A stretch of 64,000 bases of DNA from Demequina lignilytica (GCF_030418305.1 NZ_JAUHPX010000004.1:270893-334892), one strand, 5' to 3'; counted from the stretch's first letter, positions 9,044-18,480 are shown. The notes: generated by a model not told the origin, from the letters alone. Translations and numbers: made by a program.

Positions 9044-9583
9044 ATGCCCACGGTCCTCACGGTGTGCACCGGCAACATCTGCCGCTCGCCCGCCGCCGAG
9101 CTGCTGCTGCAGCGCGAGCTGGGCGACGCGATCACCGTCGCCAGCGCGGGCACCCACGCGCTGGTGGGTCACGGCATCCCCGCGCCGATGCTCACCGAGC
9201 TCGCCGCCGACGGGATCGACGGCGCGGCCCACCAGGGCGCGCTCCTGACCGAGGCCGTGATGCGGGACGCCGACGTCATCATCACCATGACGCGGGACCA
9301 CCGGCGGCTCGCCGTCCAGACCGCGCCGGGCGCGCTCAAGCGCACGTTCACCCTCGCGGAGGTCGCGGCCGCCGCCGGCACCGGTGCCACGCTCACCGGC
9401 ACCACGGTGGCCGAGCGGCTCGCCTCGCTCCCCGCGGCGATCGCCGCGCATCGTCACATCCTCGCCGACTTCGACCTCAGCGACGTGCCCGACCCCTACC
9501 GGCGTTCCCAGGACGCGTATCACGAGTCCTACACGATGATCCGCGGCGCCGCCCGCGAGATCGGCGCCTGGCTGCGCGGCTGA
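9044..9583 (+). CDS. Low-molecular-weight protein-tyrosine phosphatase (Wzb-like)
   Basis: The product is 179 aa from the ATG at 9044 (GGAAGGGAC upstream). The P-loop VCTGNICRSPA carries the C-x5-R-S signature (Cys8, Arg14), and DVPDPYRRS near residue 150 supplies the catalytic Asp of the DPY motif. This family removes phosphate from tyrosine on Wzc-type kinases. Two such kinase-like proteins are encoded here but only one phosphatase, so it may serve both (inference). The protein is somewhat longer than the usual 145-160 aa because of an Ala/Thr-rich insert near residues 105-130 (AAAAGTGATLTGTTVAE). Confidence 0.92.
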   Translation: MPTVLTVCTGNICRSPAAELLLQRELGDAITVASAGTHALVGHGIPAPMLTELAADGIDGAAHQGALLTEAVMRDADVIITMTRDHRRLAVQTAPGALKRTFTLAEVAAAAGTGATLTGTTVAERLASLPAAIAAHRHILADFDLSDVPDPYRRSQDAYHESYTMIRGAAREIGAWLRG

Positions 9584-9648
9584 GCCCAGCCGCTCCCGCA
9601 CCCGGGCCAGCGGCTCCGCCTCATTAGCAGTGTCCGTTTTCTCCCTCT

Positions 9649-9664
9649 AGTGACTTTCGTCACA
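9649..9664. promoter_or_regulatory. CRP/GlxR-like operator upstream of the TagA-like gene
   Basis: AGTGACTTTCGTCACA matches the TGTGA-N6-TCACA consensus of CRP-family regulators at 9 of 10 fixed positions. It lies 110 bases upstream of the ATG at 9775, in the only large non-coding gap of this part of the locus. Binding by a GlxR/CRP-type regulator is an inference from sequence. Confidence 0.55.
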
Positions 9665-9681
9665 CTTGTGTAGCCTCTGAA

Positions 9682-9715
9682 GTGCGCAAAGGCCGCGAAA
9701 GCGGACATAGCGCAC
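9682..9715 (+). promoter_or_regulatory. Nested inverted repeat with CGGACATA box
   Basis: GTGCGC (9682-9687) pairs with GCGCAC (9710-9715), and inside it CCGC-GAAA-GCGG forms a second stem. The right side contains AAAGCGGACATAG (9698-9710). The same box in the same orientation to its gene stands upstream of the wall proteins starting at 21820 (AAATCGGACATAG) and 40715 (AAAACGGACATAA). It may be a regulator-binding site or a 5' leader structure. Confidence 0.45.
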
Positions 9716-9774
9716 CACAAGCGCCACCTGGGGGAGGGACCGCCAGGAGCGTGAAGGCTCCTGAGGGGGACAAG

Positions 9775-10527
9775 ATGACCGTGGCTCCGAGCATGACGAT
9801 CGGCGGCGTGGCGATCGCGCCCGCCAGCCTCGACGAGGCCGTCGACGACGCGCTGCTGCACGCCGAGGCTCACGACGGCACGTGCCTGCGCTTCACCAAC
9901 ACGTGGTGCATCGTGCTCGCGGACCGCGACCCGGAGTACAAGGCCCTGCTCAACGGCAGCGGCGAGAACTTCGCCGACGGCCGCCCGGTCGCCGACGCGG
10001 TCCAGCGCCGCCGGGGCGGACGCGACTCGCACGTGCGCGGACCCTCGTTCTTCGAGGAGGTCCTCGACCGCGGTCGCGTGGCGGGCGTGCGCCACTTCTT
10101 CTACGGGGCCGACGACGAGACCCTCGCGAAGCTCGCCACCGTGGTCGCGGAGCGGTACCCCGGCGCGATCATCGCGGGGCGCCTCGCTCCCCCGTTCGGC
10201 ACGGCCGACGAGCTGTGCGCCCCCGAGCTGCTCGCCCGCATCGACGTGGCGTCCCCGGACATCGTGTGGGTGGGTCTGGGCACGCCCAAGCAGGACATCG
10301 TCGCCACCTGCGTCGCGAAGAAGCTGGGCGTGACCACGGCGGCCGTGGGCGCGGCGTTCGACTTCGTCGCCGGCACCAAGGCCGTCGCGCCCCTGTGGAT
10401 GCGCCGCACCAAGCTCGAGTGGCTGTTCCGCTTCGCCTCCGAGCCCAAGCGGCTGTGGCAGCGCTACACCACCGGCATCATCGACTGGGAGCGCATCATG
10501 TGGCGGGAGCGCCGCCGACACGCGTAG
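9775..10527 (+). CDS. WecG/TagA/CpsF family glycosyltransferase
   Basis: The product is 250 aa. The ATG at 9775 follows CTGAGGGGGACAAG. Family motifs are all visible: FTNTWCIVLADRDPEY, ADGRPVADAVQRR, WVGLGTPKQD, VGAAFDFVAGTKAVAPLWM and LEWLFRFASEPKRLWQRY. Members add a sugar (for example N-acetylmannosamine or N-acetylmannosaminuronate) to a lipid-linked acceptor in teichoic acid, enterobacterial common antigen or capsule synthesis, as membrane-associated cytoplasmic enzymes. In this locus it would extend the lipid-linked sugar made by the polyprenyl transferases. The donor cannot be told from sequence. Confidence 0.92.
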   Translation: MTVAPSMTIGGVAIAPASLDEAVDDALLHAEAHDGTCLRFTNTWCIVLADRDPEYKALLNGSGENFADGRPVADAVQRRRGGRDSHVRGPSFFEEVLDRGRVAGVRHFFYGADDETLAKLATVVAERYPGAIIAGRLAPPFGTADELCAPELLARIDVASPDIVWVGLGTPKQDIVATCVAKKLGVTTAAVGAAFDFVAGTKAVAPLWMRRTKLEWLFRFASEPKRLWQRYTTGIIDWERIMWRERRRHA

Positions 10528-10558
10528 CGGCATCGCCCGCGCTCCAGACGTACAGCAC

Positions 10559-10594
10559 GCGACGGCCCGCCCGGAGATCCGGGCGGGCCGTCGC
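10559..10594. terminator. Bidirectional hairpin terminator
   Basis: A perfect 16-bp stem (10559-10574 with 10579-10594, arm GCGACGGCCCGCCCGG, loop AGAT) lies between the convergent ends of the TagA-like gene and the UDP-glucuronate decarboxylase gene. Confidence 0.85.
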
Positions 10595-10602
10595 ATCGCG
10601 TC

Positions 10603-11547
10603 CTACGCCTCGACCAGGCTGCGGAAGTAGTCGATGGTGGGCTTGAGGCCGTCCTCGAGGGGGACGTGGGGCTCCCAGCCGAGCTTCTCGCCTGCGAGGC
10701 TGATGTCGGGCTTGCGCTGACGAGGGTCGTCCTGCGGCAGCGGCCGATACTCGATGGTCGACGCCGACCCGGTCAGACGGATCACGGCCTCCGCGAGCTC
10801 CTTCATGGTGAACTCCACCGGATTGCCGACGTTCACCGGCCCGGTGAAGCCCGGCTCGGTGCCCATGAGACGGATCATCCCGTCGATCAGGTCGTCGACG
10901 TAGCAGAACGACCGCGTCTGGTTCCCGTCGCCATAGATGGTGATGGGCTCACCCCTGAGGGCCTGGACGATGAAGTTCGACACCACCCGGCCGTCGTTCA
11001 TGTCCATCCGCGGACCGTACGTGTTGAAGATCCGGATCACCTTCACGTCCAGACCGTTCTGACGGTGATAGTCGAAGAACAGGGTCTCTGCGGCCCGCTT
11101 GCCCTCGTCGTAGCACGAGCGGATCCCGATCGGGTTGACCTTGCCCCAGTACTCCTCCGTCTGCGGATGGACCTCCGGGTCGCCGTACACCTCCGACGTC
11201 GACGCCTGCAGGATCGGGATATGGAGCCGCTTCGCGAGCCCCAGCATGTTGATCGCGCCCAGCACGGACGTCTTGATGGTCTGCACCGGATCCCGCTGAT
11301 AGTGGATCGGCGACGCCGGACACGCCAGGTTGTAGATCCGATCCACCTCCACGTAGAGCGGGAACGTCACGTCATGACGCATCAGCTCGAACCGCGGATG
11401 GTTCAGCACGTGCCGCACATTCGCCCGCGACCCCGTGAAGAAGTTGTCCACGCACAAGACCTCATGACCCGCGTCCAGCAGCCGATCGATCAGATGCGAC
11501 CCCAGAAAACCCCCACCACCGGTGACAAGTACCCGCTCAGCTTCCAT
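10603..11547 (-). CDS. UDP-glucuronate decarboxylase-like NAD-dependent epimerase/dehydratase
   Basis: The product is 314 aa from the ATG at 11547, which follows CTGAGGGGGCGTCTGCAC. It is an extended SDR: NAD-binding [10 protein letters not shown] at the N-terminus, catalytic Y-x3-K in SCYDEGKRA (near residues 147-151), and [10 protein letters not shown] plus [11 protein letters not shown]. These patterns match UDP-glucuronic acid decarboxylase (Uxs), which makes UDP-xylose from UDP-glucuronate. Xylose or a derivative may therefore enter the polymer (inference). Other sugar epimerases share many of these motifs, but [18 protein letters not shown] and [11 protein letters not shown] are typical of Uxs. 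Confidence 0.88.
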   Translation of the reverse strand: MEAERVLVTGGGGFLGSHLIDRLLDAGHEVLCVDNFFTGSRANVRHVLNHPRFELMRHDVTFPLYVEVDRIYNLACPASPIHYQRDPVQTIKTSVLGAINMLGLAKRLHIPILQASTSEVYGDPEVHPQTEEYWGKVNPIGIRSCYDEGKRAAETLFFDYHRQNGLDVKVIRIFNTYGPRMDMNDGRVVSNFIVQALRGEPITIYGDGNQTRSFCYVDDLIDGMIRLMGTEPGFTGPVNVGNPVEFTMKELAEAVIRLTGSASTIEYRPLPQDDPRQRKPDISLAGEKLGWEPHVPLEDGLKPTIDYFRSLVEA

Positions 11548-11660
11548 GTGCAGACGCCCCCTCAGCTGTCCCACTGGTCAGATACGGACAATCATGCCAT
11601 AAGGGGCGAACCGCCGACAGGGGTCGGACCAGCGACGATGCTGGAGGTTCGTCGGCGGTG

Positions 11661-13457
11661 CTACGCCTCGCTGTTGGCGGGCGCCGGCTGCTCGGAGCGC
11701 CGCGAGGCGTCGGTCTCGCGATCGTCGTCGTCCCAGCCGTCCTCGGCCAGCAGCTCGTCGTCGAGGGCGTCGGAGACCGCATCGTCGCCGTCCGCGACCC
11801 ACTCGTCCTCGGCGTCGATCTCGTCGTCGATGTCGACCTCGTCCGCGAGGGTCGAGCCGACCGGGGCGTCGTCGTCCTCGCGATCGTGCGCCTCGACGGG
11901 ACCGTCGAGCGGGGCCTCGTCGTCGCCGTCCGCGGTAGCGACCGCCACATCGTCGCCGTCCGCAGCCACCGCCGCATCGTCGCCCTCGGCCGCGCCGGGC
12001 TCGTCGAGGTCGGCCTCCTCCACCACCTCGGCGGCAGGCTCGCCGATCCCGGCGAGACGGGCGCGCATGCGGCTCAGCCACGACTCGCCGCCGGACTGCA
12101 TCTCCTCGGGCTCGGCGTACTCGCGCGCGTACGCGGCCTTGTCGATCCCCTTGAGCGTGACGCCGTTGAGGATCACTCCGAGCGGGTGGCCGTCGACCCG
12201 GTCGAGGCTCGCGAGCGCGCGGTCGAGCACGTCGACGGTGGTCCGGCCGGCCCGGGCGACCACGAGGGCGCCGTCGGTGCGCGCGGCGAGCACGGCCGCG
12301 TCGGTCACGGGGATCAGCGGTGGCGTGTCGACCAGCACCACCGTGTCCTCCGGGAACGAGTACAGCAGCGTCTTCATGGCGTCCGAGGCGACCAGCTCCG
12401 ACGGGTTCGGCGGGACCTGCCCCGCCGTCAGGATCGAGAGGTGCCCGGTCGGGCCGTAGTCCTGCAGCACGTCGAGCGGGTCGACGCGACCCACGAGCAC
12501 GTCGGTGAGCCCTAGGCTGCCCTCGAGCCCGAGGTACTGCGCGAGCCGGGGCCGGCGCAGGTCCGCGTCCACCAGGATCACGTCCTTGCCCAGGGCGGCG
12601 AGCACGTCGGCGAGCATGTAGGCCATGGTCGACTTGCCGTCGCCCATCAGCGATGACGTCACCACGATCACCCGCGGCGGCCGGTCGATGTCGATGAACT
12701 GGAAGTTGGTGCGCAGCGCGCGCAGCGCCTCCTTCATGACGGGCGTCTCCCCGCCGAAGGTGCTGCCGGACCTGCTCAGCTGCCGCACGAGCGGCACGGT
12801 GCCGAGCACCGGCAGGTCGAAGTCGCGCTCGACGTCCTCGCGGCGGCGCAGCCTCCGGTCGAGGGCGCCCCGCACGAACGCGACGCCGACGCCGACGACC
12901 AGGCCCGCGAGGATGCCCAGCACCACCGCGCGCTGGATGTCAGGGCTGGACGGGGACGTCGGAAGGCCCGGCTCGTCCAGCACCTCGAGACGCACCACGG
13001 ACTCCGCGGAGCTCGAGCCGCCGGTCTCGATGTCAGCGACCACCGCCGCGGTGCCGGCGATCCACGCCGAGACCAGGTCGCGCGCCGCCTCCGGCGTCGG
13101 ACCCGTCGCCGAGAAGCGCAGGGTGGCGCTGTCCGACGGGCTGGAGACGGAGACGCGGCTCGTGAGCGCACCCGCGCTGACGGTGATGCCGAGCTCGTCG
13201 GCCGCGTACTCGCCGACCTTCTGGGAGCGGGCGACGTCGAGGTAGCTGCTCACCAACGACTTCGCGTACCGGTCGCCCAGCTCCGCGGTCTCCAGGTCCT
13301 CGGCCACGCCGGCGGTCAGCACCGCCGACCCCGACGCGGTGTAGACCTGCGGCTGGGACAGGGCCCACGCGTACGCGAGCGCACCCCCCACGAGTGTCAG
13401 CAGCACGATCGTGAGCCAATGCGCGCGAAGCATTCGCGCGTAGTCGACGAGCCCCAT
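11661..13457 (-). CDS. Wzc-like chain-length regulator/kinase with long acidic tail, second copy
   Basis: The product is 598 aa; the ATG follows GGCTGAGGGGGACAC. Two membrane helices (about 13-33 and near 175-198) flank a Wzz domain. The kinase domain has Walker A SSLMGDGKSTMAYML, Walker A' VDADLRRPRLAQYLG and Walker B VVLVDTPPLIPVTDAA. Instead of a terminal Tyr cluster, after residue about 445 it carries roughly 150 residues dominated by Asp, Glu and Ala (for example EADLDEPGAAEGDDAAV and DDDDRETDASRR). Only two Tyr (AYAREYAEPEE) are near the start of the tail. Autophosphorylation may therefore be reduced or work differently from the first copy. It follows the GT2 gene in the same direction but is separated by 97 bases. 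Confidence 0.9.
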   Translation of the reverse strand: MGLVDYARMLRAHWLTIVLLTLVGGALAYAWALSQPQVYTASGSAVLTAGVAEDLETAELGDRYAKSLVSSYLDVARSQKVGEYAADELGITVSAGALTSRVSVSSPSDSATLRFSATGPTPEAARDLVSAWIAGTAAVVADIETGGSSSAESVVRLEVLDEPGLPTSPSSPDIQRAVVLGILAGLVVGVGVAFVRGALDRRLRRREDVERDFDLPVLGTVPLVRQLSRSGSTFGGETPVMKEALRALRTNFQFIDIDRPPRVIVVTSSLMGDGKSTMAYMLADVLAALGKDVILVDADLRRPRLAQYLGLEGSLGLTDVLVGRVDPLDVLQDYGPTGHLSILTAGQVPPNPSELVASDAMKTLLYSFPEDTVVLVDTPPLIPVTDAAVLAARTDGALVVARAGRTTVDVLDRALASLDRVDGHPLGVILNGVTLKGIDKAAYAREYAEPEEMQSGGESWLSRMRARLAGIGEPAAEVVEEADLDEPGAAEGDDAAVAADGDDVAVATADGDDEAPLDGPVEAHDREDDDAPVGSTLADEVDIDDEIDAEDEWVADGDDAVSDALDDELLAEDGWDDDDRETDASRRSEQPAPANSEA

Positions 13458-13554
13458 GTGTCCCCCTCAGCCACCGATGGCCATTCCTCAGTGTAGGCAC
13501 CGGCCCCCGGCTCTGAACAGAGTGCCCGCACCGCTGCCTGTGCCCGATGCGCCC

Positions 13555-14448
13555 TCAGGACATCTGACGTCGGCTGCGGGTCACCACGTACTTGGGCGCG
13601 AGGGCGAAGGCCGTCGCCCCGCTCACGGCCGCGTCGACCCACTTGCCACCCGCATAGGCGAAGCCCGCACGGCGGTAGTAGAACTTCGCCTTGTCGAGGC
13701 GGATCTCGCCCGAGGTGGCCGGGTTCGCCGCCTTCCACTCGTCCCAGTCGAGCTCGCCGTCGTAGCGCGCCTGCAGGTAGCGGGTGCCCCGCTGCATCTC
13801 GAAGAACTTGGCGAAGGTGTTCGCGGCACCGTGCACGCGGTAGAAGCCGAGCGGCTCGGGGTAGGTCACCACGTCGCCCAGGCGCGCGATCTTCGCCACC
13901 ATGTCGAGATCGTCGATCGGACCGGTGTTGTGGTTGAGCTCGACGTCGAAGGGGCCGGCCTGCTCGAGCACGTCCCGCCGCACGATCATCGACGACGGCG
14001 GGAAGGGCATCAGCCGCGCCTCCGCGATCTTAGTGCGCTGGCCATCCGCGATCTCCCCCGCCCGCGCCGCCATCGGACCGCGCGGCCCCAGGTACGTCAT
14101 CAGGGCTCCCACGAGCACCGCGCCGGTCTCCCGCATCATCTCCAGCTGGAGCTCGAGCTTGTCCGGGACCCACGCATCGTCATGATCGAGGAAGGCGATG
14201 ATCGACCCGCGGGCGTTCGCGATGCCCGTGTTGCGGGCGGCCGCCACCCCCTGATTCTGCTGCTTGAGGCATCTCACACGCGGGTCCTCGATCGCCTCGA
14301 CCAGCGCGACGGTCCCGTCCTGCGAGCCGTCGTCGATGACGATCACCTCGAGATCCGTATGCGTCTGGACCAGCACGCTGTCGATCGCCGCGCCCAGGAA
14401 GTCCTCCCCGTTGTACACGGGCATGATCACCGATACCAGTTCCCCCAT
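13555..14448 (-). CDS. Family 2 glycosyltransferase
   Basis: The product is 297 aa from the ATG at 14448, where the conserved GT-A fold begins (MGELVSVIMPVYNGEDFL). Further in are VIVIDDGSQDGT, GVAAARNTGIANARG and FLDHDDAWVPDKL, the nucleotide- and metal-binding motifs of GT2. In-frame ATGs at 14466 and about 14502 are possible starts; none has a strong ribosome site. It lies at the end of the run of glycosyltransferase, polymerase and flippase genes, all on the minus strand, and would add one sugar of the repeat unit on the cytoplasmic face. Donor and linkage are unknown. Confidence 0.88.
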   Translation of the reverse strand: MGELVSVIMPVYNGEDFLGAAIDSVLVQTHTDLEVIVIDDGSQDGTVALVEAIEDPRVRCLKQQNQGVAAARNTGIANARGSIIAFLDHDDAWVPDKLELQLEMMRETGAVLVGALMTYLGPRGPMAARAGEIADGQRTKIAEARLMPFPPSSMIVRRDVLEQAGPFDVELNHNTGPIDDLDMVAKIARLGDVVTYPEPLGFYRVHGAANTFAKFFEMQRGTRYLQARYDGELDWDEWKAANPATSGEIRLDKAKFYYRRAGFAYAGGKWVDAAVSGATAFALAPKYVVTRSRRQMS

Positions 14449-14549
14449 GCGTGCGATGCTACGCATCCGCCCGAGGGAGAACAAGGGCTTTTCGGACATC
14501 TCGGACGCGCCGCGGGCGCGACGGGCCCGGGGCGAACCGCCGCCGGATC

Positions 14550-15728
14550 CTATCCGCGCGGGCCGCAAGCCCCCTGGTAGATCTCCATGAGGCGGCCGGC
14601 CAGGGCCGCGGGCGAGTAGTCCCGCTCCCACGCCGACGCCGCCTCGGACGCGAAGGCGGCGGCCTCCTCCGGCGACCACGAGGCGACCGCCTCGACGGCG
14701 TCCGCCCACGCGCGCGGCTCGGCGGCGGGCACGACCAGCCGGTCGCGGTGGCTCGCCGGGAGCGTCTCGGGAAGGCCGCCGCGGTCGGAGACCAGGGGCA
14801 CCGCACCCATCCGCTGCGCCTCGATGCTCACCCGCCCGAACGGCTCGTCCCACTGCGACGGCACCACCACCGTGCGCGCGTCCGCGACCACCTCGGCGAG
14901 GCGATCGTGGGCCACCTGGCCGAGCACGCGCACGTGCGGCAGCTCGCGCGCGTCGCGCTCGACCTGGTCCGCGAGGGGACCGGTGCCGACCACCGCGAAG
15001 GACCGATGCGGCAGCGCCCGCGCCGCCTCGAGCAGCAGCGGCAGGCCCTTCTCCTGCGACAGCCGTCCCACGTACACCGCGTCGTAGGCGCGATCCCGCC
15101 ACGGCACGGCGTCGGGCTCGGGCAGGTCGACCGCGTTCGGCACCACGTGGGCCGGCACGTCGGCACCGAGCGCTCCCGCGAGCGAGCCGCGCATGAAGTC
15201 GCTCACGAAGAGGTGCGCCGCGGGCGGGTGGCTCCGCATGGCGCGGGCGTCGCGGGACACCTGCACGGTCGCCCCGAGCGACGCCCCGAGGGAGCCCCGG
15301 TAGCAGCGGTGGACGATGCCGGGAAGCCGCGTCCTCAGATCGCCGCACCGGGTGCACGGGCCGCCGTCGCGCCGCAGGTCGCCCCCGACGCACGCGAGCC
15401 GGTAGTTCCGGAAGGTGCGCACCCACGGGATGCCGCGGGACGCGACCGCCTCGATCGCGCCGGCCCCGAGCTGGGGGAACAGGTTCTCCGCGTGGACGAC
15501 GTCCGGGCGGAACCGGTCGAGACGGTCCGCCAGGTCGGTGAGGAGCGCGGGATCTCCGAGCACGCTGCGCGCGCGGTCGGCGAGCCCGCCGTCCCGCAGG
15601 CCCGCGTTGTCGACGCGGAGCACCTCGACGTCGGCGCCCGCGGCGGACAGCGCGGCGACCTCGGTCTCGACCGAGAAACGCTCGCCGCCGGCCTCCAGGT
15701 AGTCGTTGAACGCGACCAGGACCCTCAT
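14550..15728 (-). CDS. Family 4 glycosyltransferase with Cys motif
   Basis: The product is 392 aa. The ATG at 15728 overlaps the stop of the upstream glycosyltransferase gene by 4 bases (ATGA). The N-terminal part has a Cys-rich stretch (RNYRLACVGGDLRRDGG, PCTRCGDLRTR, HRCYRGS) seen in a subgroup of GT4 enzymes. The C-terminal GT-B domain has YVGRLSQEKGLPLLLEA, VVGTGPLADQVE and VVPSQWDEPFGRVSIEAQ, where the donor phosphate and sugar bind. It is likely a retaining transferase for the polysaccharide repeat unit; the sugar cannot be assigned. Confidence 0.9.
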   Translation of the reverse strand: MRVLVAFNDYLEAGGERFSVETEVAALSAAGADVEVLRVDNAGLRDGGLADRARSVLGDPALLTDLADRLDRFRPDVVHAENLFPQLGAGAIEAVASRGIPWVRTFRNYRLACVGGDLRRDGGPCTRCGDLRTRLPGIVHRCYRGSLGASLGATVQVSRDARAMRSHPPAAHLFVSDFMRGSLAGALGADVPAHVVPNAVDLPEPDAVPWRDRAYDAVYVGRLSQEKGLPLLLEAARALPHRSFAVVGTGPLADQVERDARELPHVRVLGQVAHDRLAEVVADARTVVVPSQWDEPFGRVSIEAQRMGAVPLVSDRGGLPETLPASHRDRLVVPAAEPRAWADAVEAVASWSPEEAAAFASEAASAWERDYSPAALAGRLMEIYQGACGPRG

Positions 15729-16900
15729 CGACGCACCGTCTCGCCGCCGTAGGCGCCGCCGATGGTCTCGACCATCCGGTCCACCGTGAACCGCGGCTCG
15801 ACCGGCGGGTGCAGGTCGATCGCGCGCAGGAGGGCGGCGGCGAGCCGCTCCGCGAGCGTCCCGTCGCCCTCGGGGTCGACCGTGACGGCCGCGGGCCCGG
15901 CCATGAACGGCACGCCGCCCAGCGGCAGGCATACCGTGGGCACGCCGAGCTCGGCGGCCTCGGCCGCCGCCCACGGCGCCGAGTCGTGCAGGCTCGGCAG
16001 GGCGAGCGCGCCCGACCGGGCCATCAGCGCCAGCGCCTCGGGCCGGCTCAGGCGCCCGTGGAACACGACGGGGCACGCGGCGTCCTGGGCGAGCTCGCGG
16101 TGCTCGGGGGTGTCCGTGTCGGGGCCCGCGACGTGGACGGTCACGTCCGCCGGGAGGTGGCGGGCGGCGGCGAGCACCGCCCGCAGCCCCTTCCACGCCA
16201 CGCCGCGCCCCAGGAAGGCGACCGTGCGGTCCCGCTCGGGGACACGGTAGGCGGCCACCGCATCGTCCAGGACCGCGTTCGACGTGACGTCGACCGTCGC
16301 GTACCCGAGGCGGCGCAGCACCCGCTCCGTGTCCGCGTTGAGCGCGAGCGCGCGGTCGACGCGGGCCGCGAGCGGGCCGATGAACAGCCGCCGTGACGCG
16401 CTGGTGGCCAGCCGGCGGGCCGTGAGCCCGACCGCGCGCGCACCGGTCACCTCCCGTGCGAGCGCCGCGCTAGGATACGACGCGCCGCCGATCGGCCCGA
16501 GCACCCAGCGCTCGCCGGGTCGCTTGCGCAGGAACGTGAGCGGGTTGAGGAACCAGTCGGACGCGTAGGTCGCGTGGTGGAGGACGTCGAACGCACGGTC
16601 GCGACGCTCCCGGGCCGTCCATCGCGCGGCGCGCACGCACCACGCGGCGTACTGCACGTGCAGGGGCAGGCGCCGCTCGAGCTCGAAGGGACGCAGCGCG
16701 ACCACCGCCTCCACCCCGAGACGGGCGCGCAGCTCCTCGTCGGCCGCGGGCGACTCGAGCCCGCGGGTCACGACGGTGGCGGTCGACACCCTCCCGGCGA
16801 CCTCCGCGAGCGCCGCACCGGCGCCGGGCTCCGAGCCCTGGCGGTCATCGCAGGTGTAGGCGTACACGACGCTGCGGATCCGGCGGTCGTCCCCGGTCAT
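15725..16900 (-). CDS. Family 4 glycosyltransferase
   Basis: The product is 391 aa; its ATG overlaps the stop of the polymerase-like gene by 4 bases. The GT-B C-terminal domain shows VAFLGRGVAWKGLRAVLAAA, VHVAGPDTDTPEH and LALPSLHDSAPWAAAEAAELG. In this last motif the usual E-x7-E region is partly altered (HDSAPWAAAEAAE), which resembles WcaK/GT4 variants. The N-terminal acceptor domain has HHATYASDWFLNP and GPIGGASYPS. It is one of three glycosyltransferases in the overlapping run and is translationally coupled to its neighbours. Confidence 0.87.
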   Translation of the reverse strand: MTGDDRRIRSVVYAYTCDDRQGSEPGAGAALAEVAGRVSTATVVTRGLESPAADEELRARLGVEAVVALRPFELERRLPLHVQYAAWCVRAARWTARERRDRAFDVLHHATYASDWFLNPLTFLRKRPGERWVLGPIGGASYPSAALAREVTGARAVGLTARRLATSASRRLFIGPLAARVDRALALNADTERVLRRLGYATVDVTSNAVLDDAVAAYRVPERDRTVAFLGRGVAWKGLRAVLAAARHLPADVTVHVAGPDTDTPEHRELAQDAACPVVFHGRLSRPEALALMARSGALALPSLHDSAPWAAAEAAELGVPTVCLPLGGVPFMAGPAAVTVDPEGDGTLAERLAAALLRAIDLHPPVEPRFTVDRMVETIGGAYGGETVRR

Positions 16901-18480
16901 GGCGCCGTCCCTCCTCGACGGGGCCGGCGTGGTGCCGGGGCTGGCGCCGCGACCGGTGCCGGCGTCGGCGCGGCCTCCGTCGGCGCCTCCTCGTCGGGGG
17001 CGGCGTGCGGCTCGACGGACGCCGGGCCGATGCGCCACCGCGACAGGCCCTCGGGGCGCAGGCTCCACGTCGCAGGGGGCTCGTCGCCCAGGCCGCTCGG
17101 GCCGGGCAGGTGCTCCGGCCTCAGCAGCGCGAGCGAGGCACCCACCACGAACGTCTGGTATCCGAACGGCGACTCGAGGATCACTCCCGCGACCGCGGCG
17201 AGGGTGAGGCCCGTCATGAGTCCCAGCCCGAGCGCGACCGGCGCGGACGGCCGACGCGCGTTCCGGATCCCGAGCACGAAGAGGGTCACGAGCACCCCGA
17301 GGAGCACCGCGGTCCCGACCACGCCGACATACGCGAGCCAGGTGACGACGAAGCTGTGGGCCGCGCGGACGCTGGGATCTCCCGAGAGATGCGCGATCGC
17401 GCCGCTGTCGATGACCGGGCTGCTGCCGAAGCCGCTGCCGAACAGCCAGCGGGTCGTAGTGAGCTGGGCATGCTCAATGAGCAGCCCCCACGCCTCGAGC
17501 CGCGCATCCCAGGTGTTGAGGGCCGAGGCGTAGGCGTCGCTGTCGTTCGGGATGAGCCGGTTGAGAGCCGCCGCCCACGTCGGCGGGGACGCCAGGATCG
17601 CGGCGATGGACGCGATCAGCGGGACCACACCGATCAGCGCGACCCCGATCGCCAGCGGCGCGTACGGCGAGCCCTTCAGCGGTCGGATCACCGCGACGAC
17701 GACGACGAGCAGCACCACCGCGGAGATGAGGCCCGCGCGGCTGCCCGCGAGCGCGAGCGCGGTGACGCTGGCGCCGATCATGGCGACCCGGAGCCACGGG
17801 CGCGCCCGCCGGTCGAGGGCGAACGCCGCGATCGCCGCGCCGCACAGCAGCATGTCGAAGTCGTTGCGCAGCGAGAAGACGGGGATCCCGACGAAGGGCA
17901 TCGCGATGGTGGGCAGCACCCCCGCGAGCGCGCCGAGCAGCCACGTGGTGTGGACGGCGAGCGCCCGCCGGACCCAGAGGAAGGCCCGCGGGGCGCCGAG
18001 CTTCCTGACCGCCCATGCGCCCGCGGGCACCAGGCCCAGGTAGAGGATCGGGACCAGGTCGCGGATGACCAGCTCCGGCGCGTCGAGCGTGCCGCGGGCG
18101 AGGCCCATCACGCAGACCGCCAGCACCGCCACCAGGAGCATGGGCACGTGCGCCCGTGCGCGGCGCTCGCCTCTGCCGCGGCGGATGAGGGACTCGAGCA
18201 CGGCGGCGGCGATCCCGCCCACCACCAGCAGGTCCGACAGGTACACGAGACCGTTGGCCGGGGAGATGTAGCTGCCCCACCGGCCGAACGCGACCGGGAC
18301 CAGGAGCCCCAGCACGATGAGCATCGCCGGCCAGTCCGCGCGGGCCGCTCGGGCCGCACCGGACCCGGCACGGGCATCGTCCCCCGCGGGCTCGGTCCAC
18401 CCGCGCGCCCAGCGGGACTGCGCGCGCTCGCGCAGGCGCGGGGGCAGCTGCCCCGGCGCCGTCGCGGTCCGCTCCATCAT
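16897..18480 (-). CDS. O-antigen ligase/polymerase-like (Wzy-type) membrane protein
   Basis: The product is 527 aa with about ten or more hydrophobic helices between residues 55 and 450 and a long Ala/Pro/Glu-rich cytoplasmic tail (EEAPTEAAPTPAPVAAPAPAP). The large loop between late helices (SPVIDSGAIAHLSGDPSVRAAH then SFVVTWLAYVG) contains an H-S/A-x-F-type feature typical of the Wzy_C/O-antigen ligase superfamily. Such proteins polymerise lipid-linked repeat units outside the membrane. The ATG overlaps the flippase stop (ATGA), which supports flipping and polymerisation acting together. Sequence conservation in this family is low, so the call rests on topology and context. Confidence 0.78.
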   Translation of the reverse strand: MMERTATAPGQLPPRLRERAQSRWARGWTEPAGDDARAGSGAARAARADWPAMLIVLGLLVPVAFGRWGSYISPANGLVYLSDLLVVGGIAAAVLESLIRRGRGERRARAHVPMLLVAVLAVCVMGLARGTLDAPELVIRDLVPILYLGLVPAGAWAVRKLGAPRAFLWVRRALAVHTTWLLGALAGVLPTIAMPFVGIPVFSLRNDFDMLLCGAAIAAFALDRRARPWLRVAMIGASVTALALAGSRAGLISAVVLLVVVVAVIRPLKGSPYAPLAIGVALIGVVPLIASIAAILASPPTWAAALNRLIPNDSDAYASALNTWDARLEAWGLLIEHAQLTTTRWLFGSGFGSSPVIDSGAIAHLSGDPSVRAAHSFVVTWLAYVGVVGTAVLLGVLVTLFVLGIRNARRPSAPVALGLGLMTGLTLAAVAGVILESPFGYQTFVVGASLALLRPEHLPGPSGLGDEPPATWSLRPEGLSRWRIGPASVEPHAAPDEEAPTEAAPTPAPVAAPAPAPRRPRRGGTAP

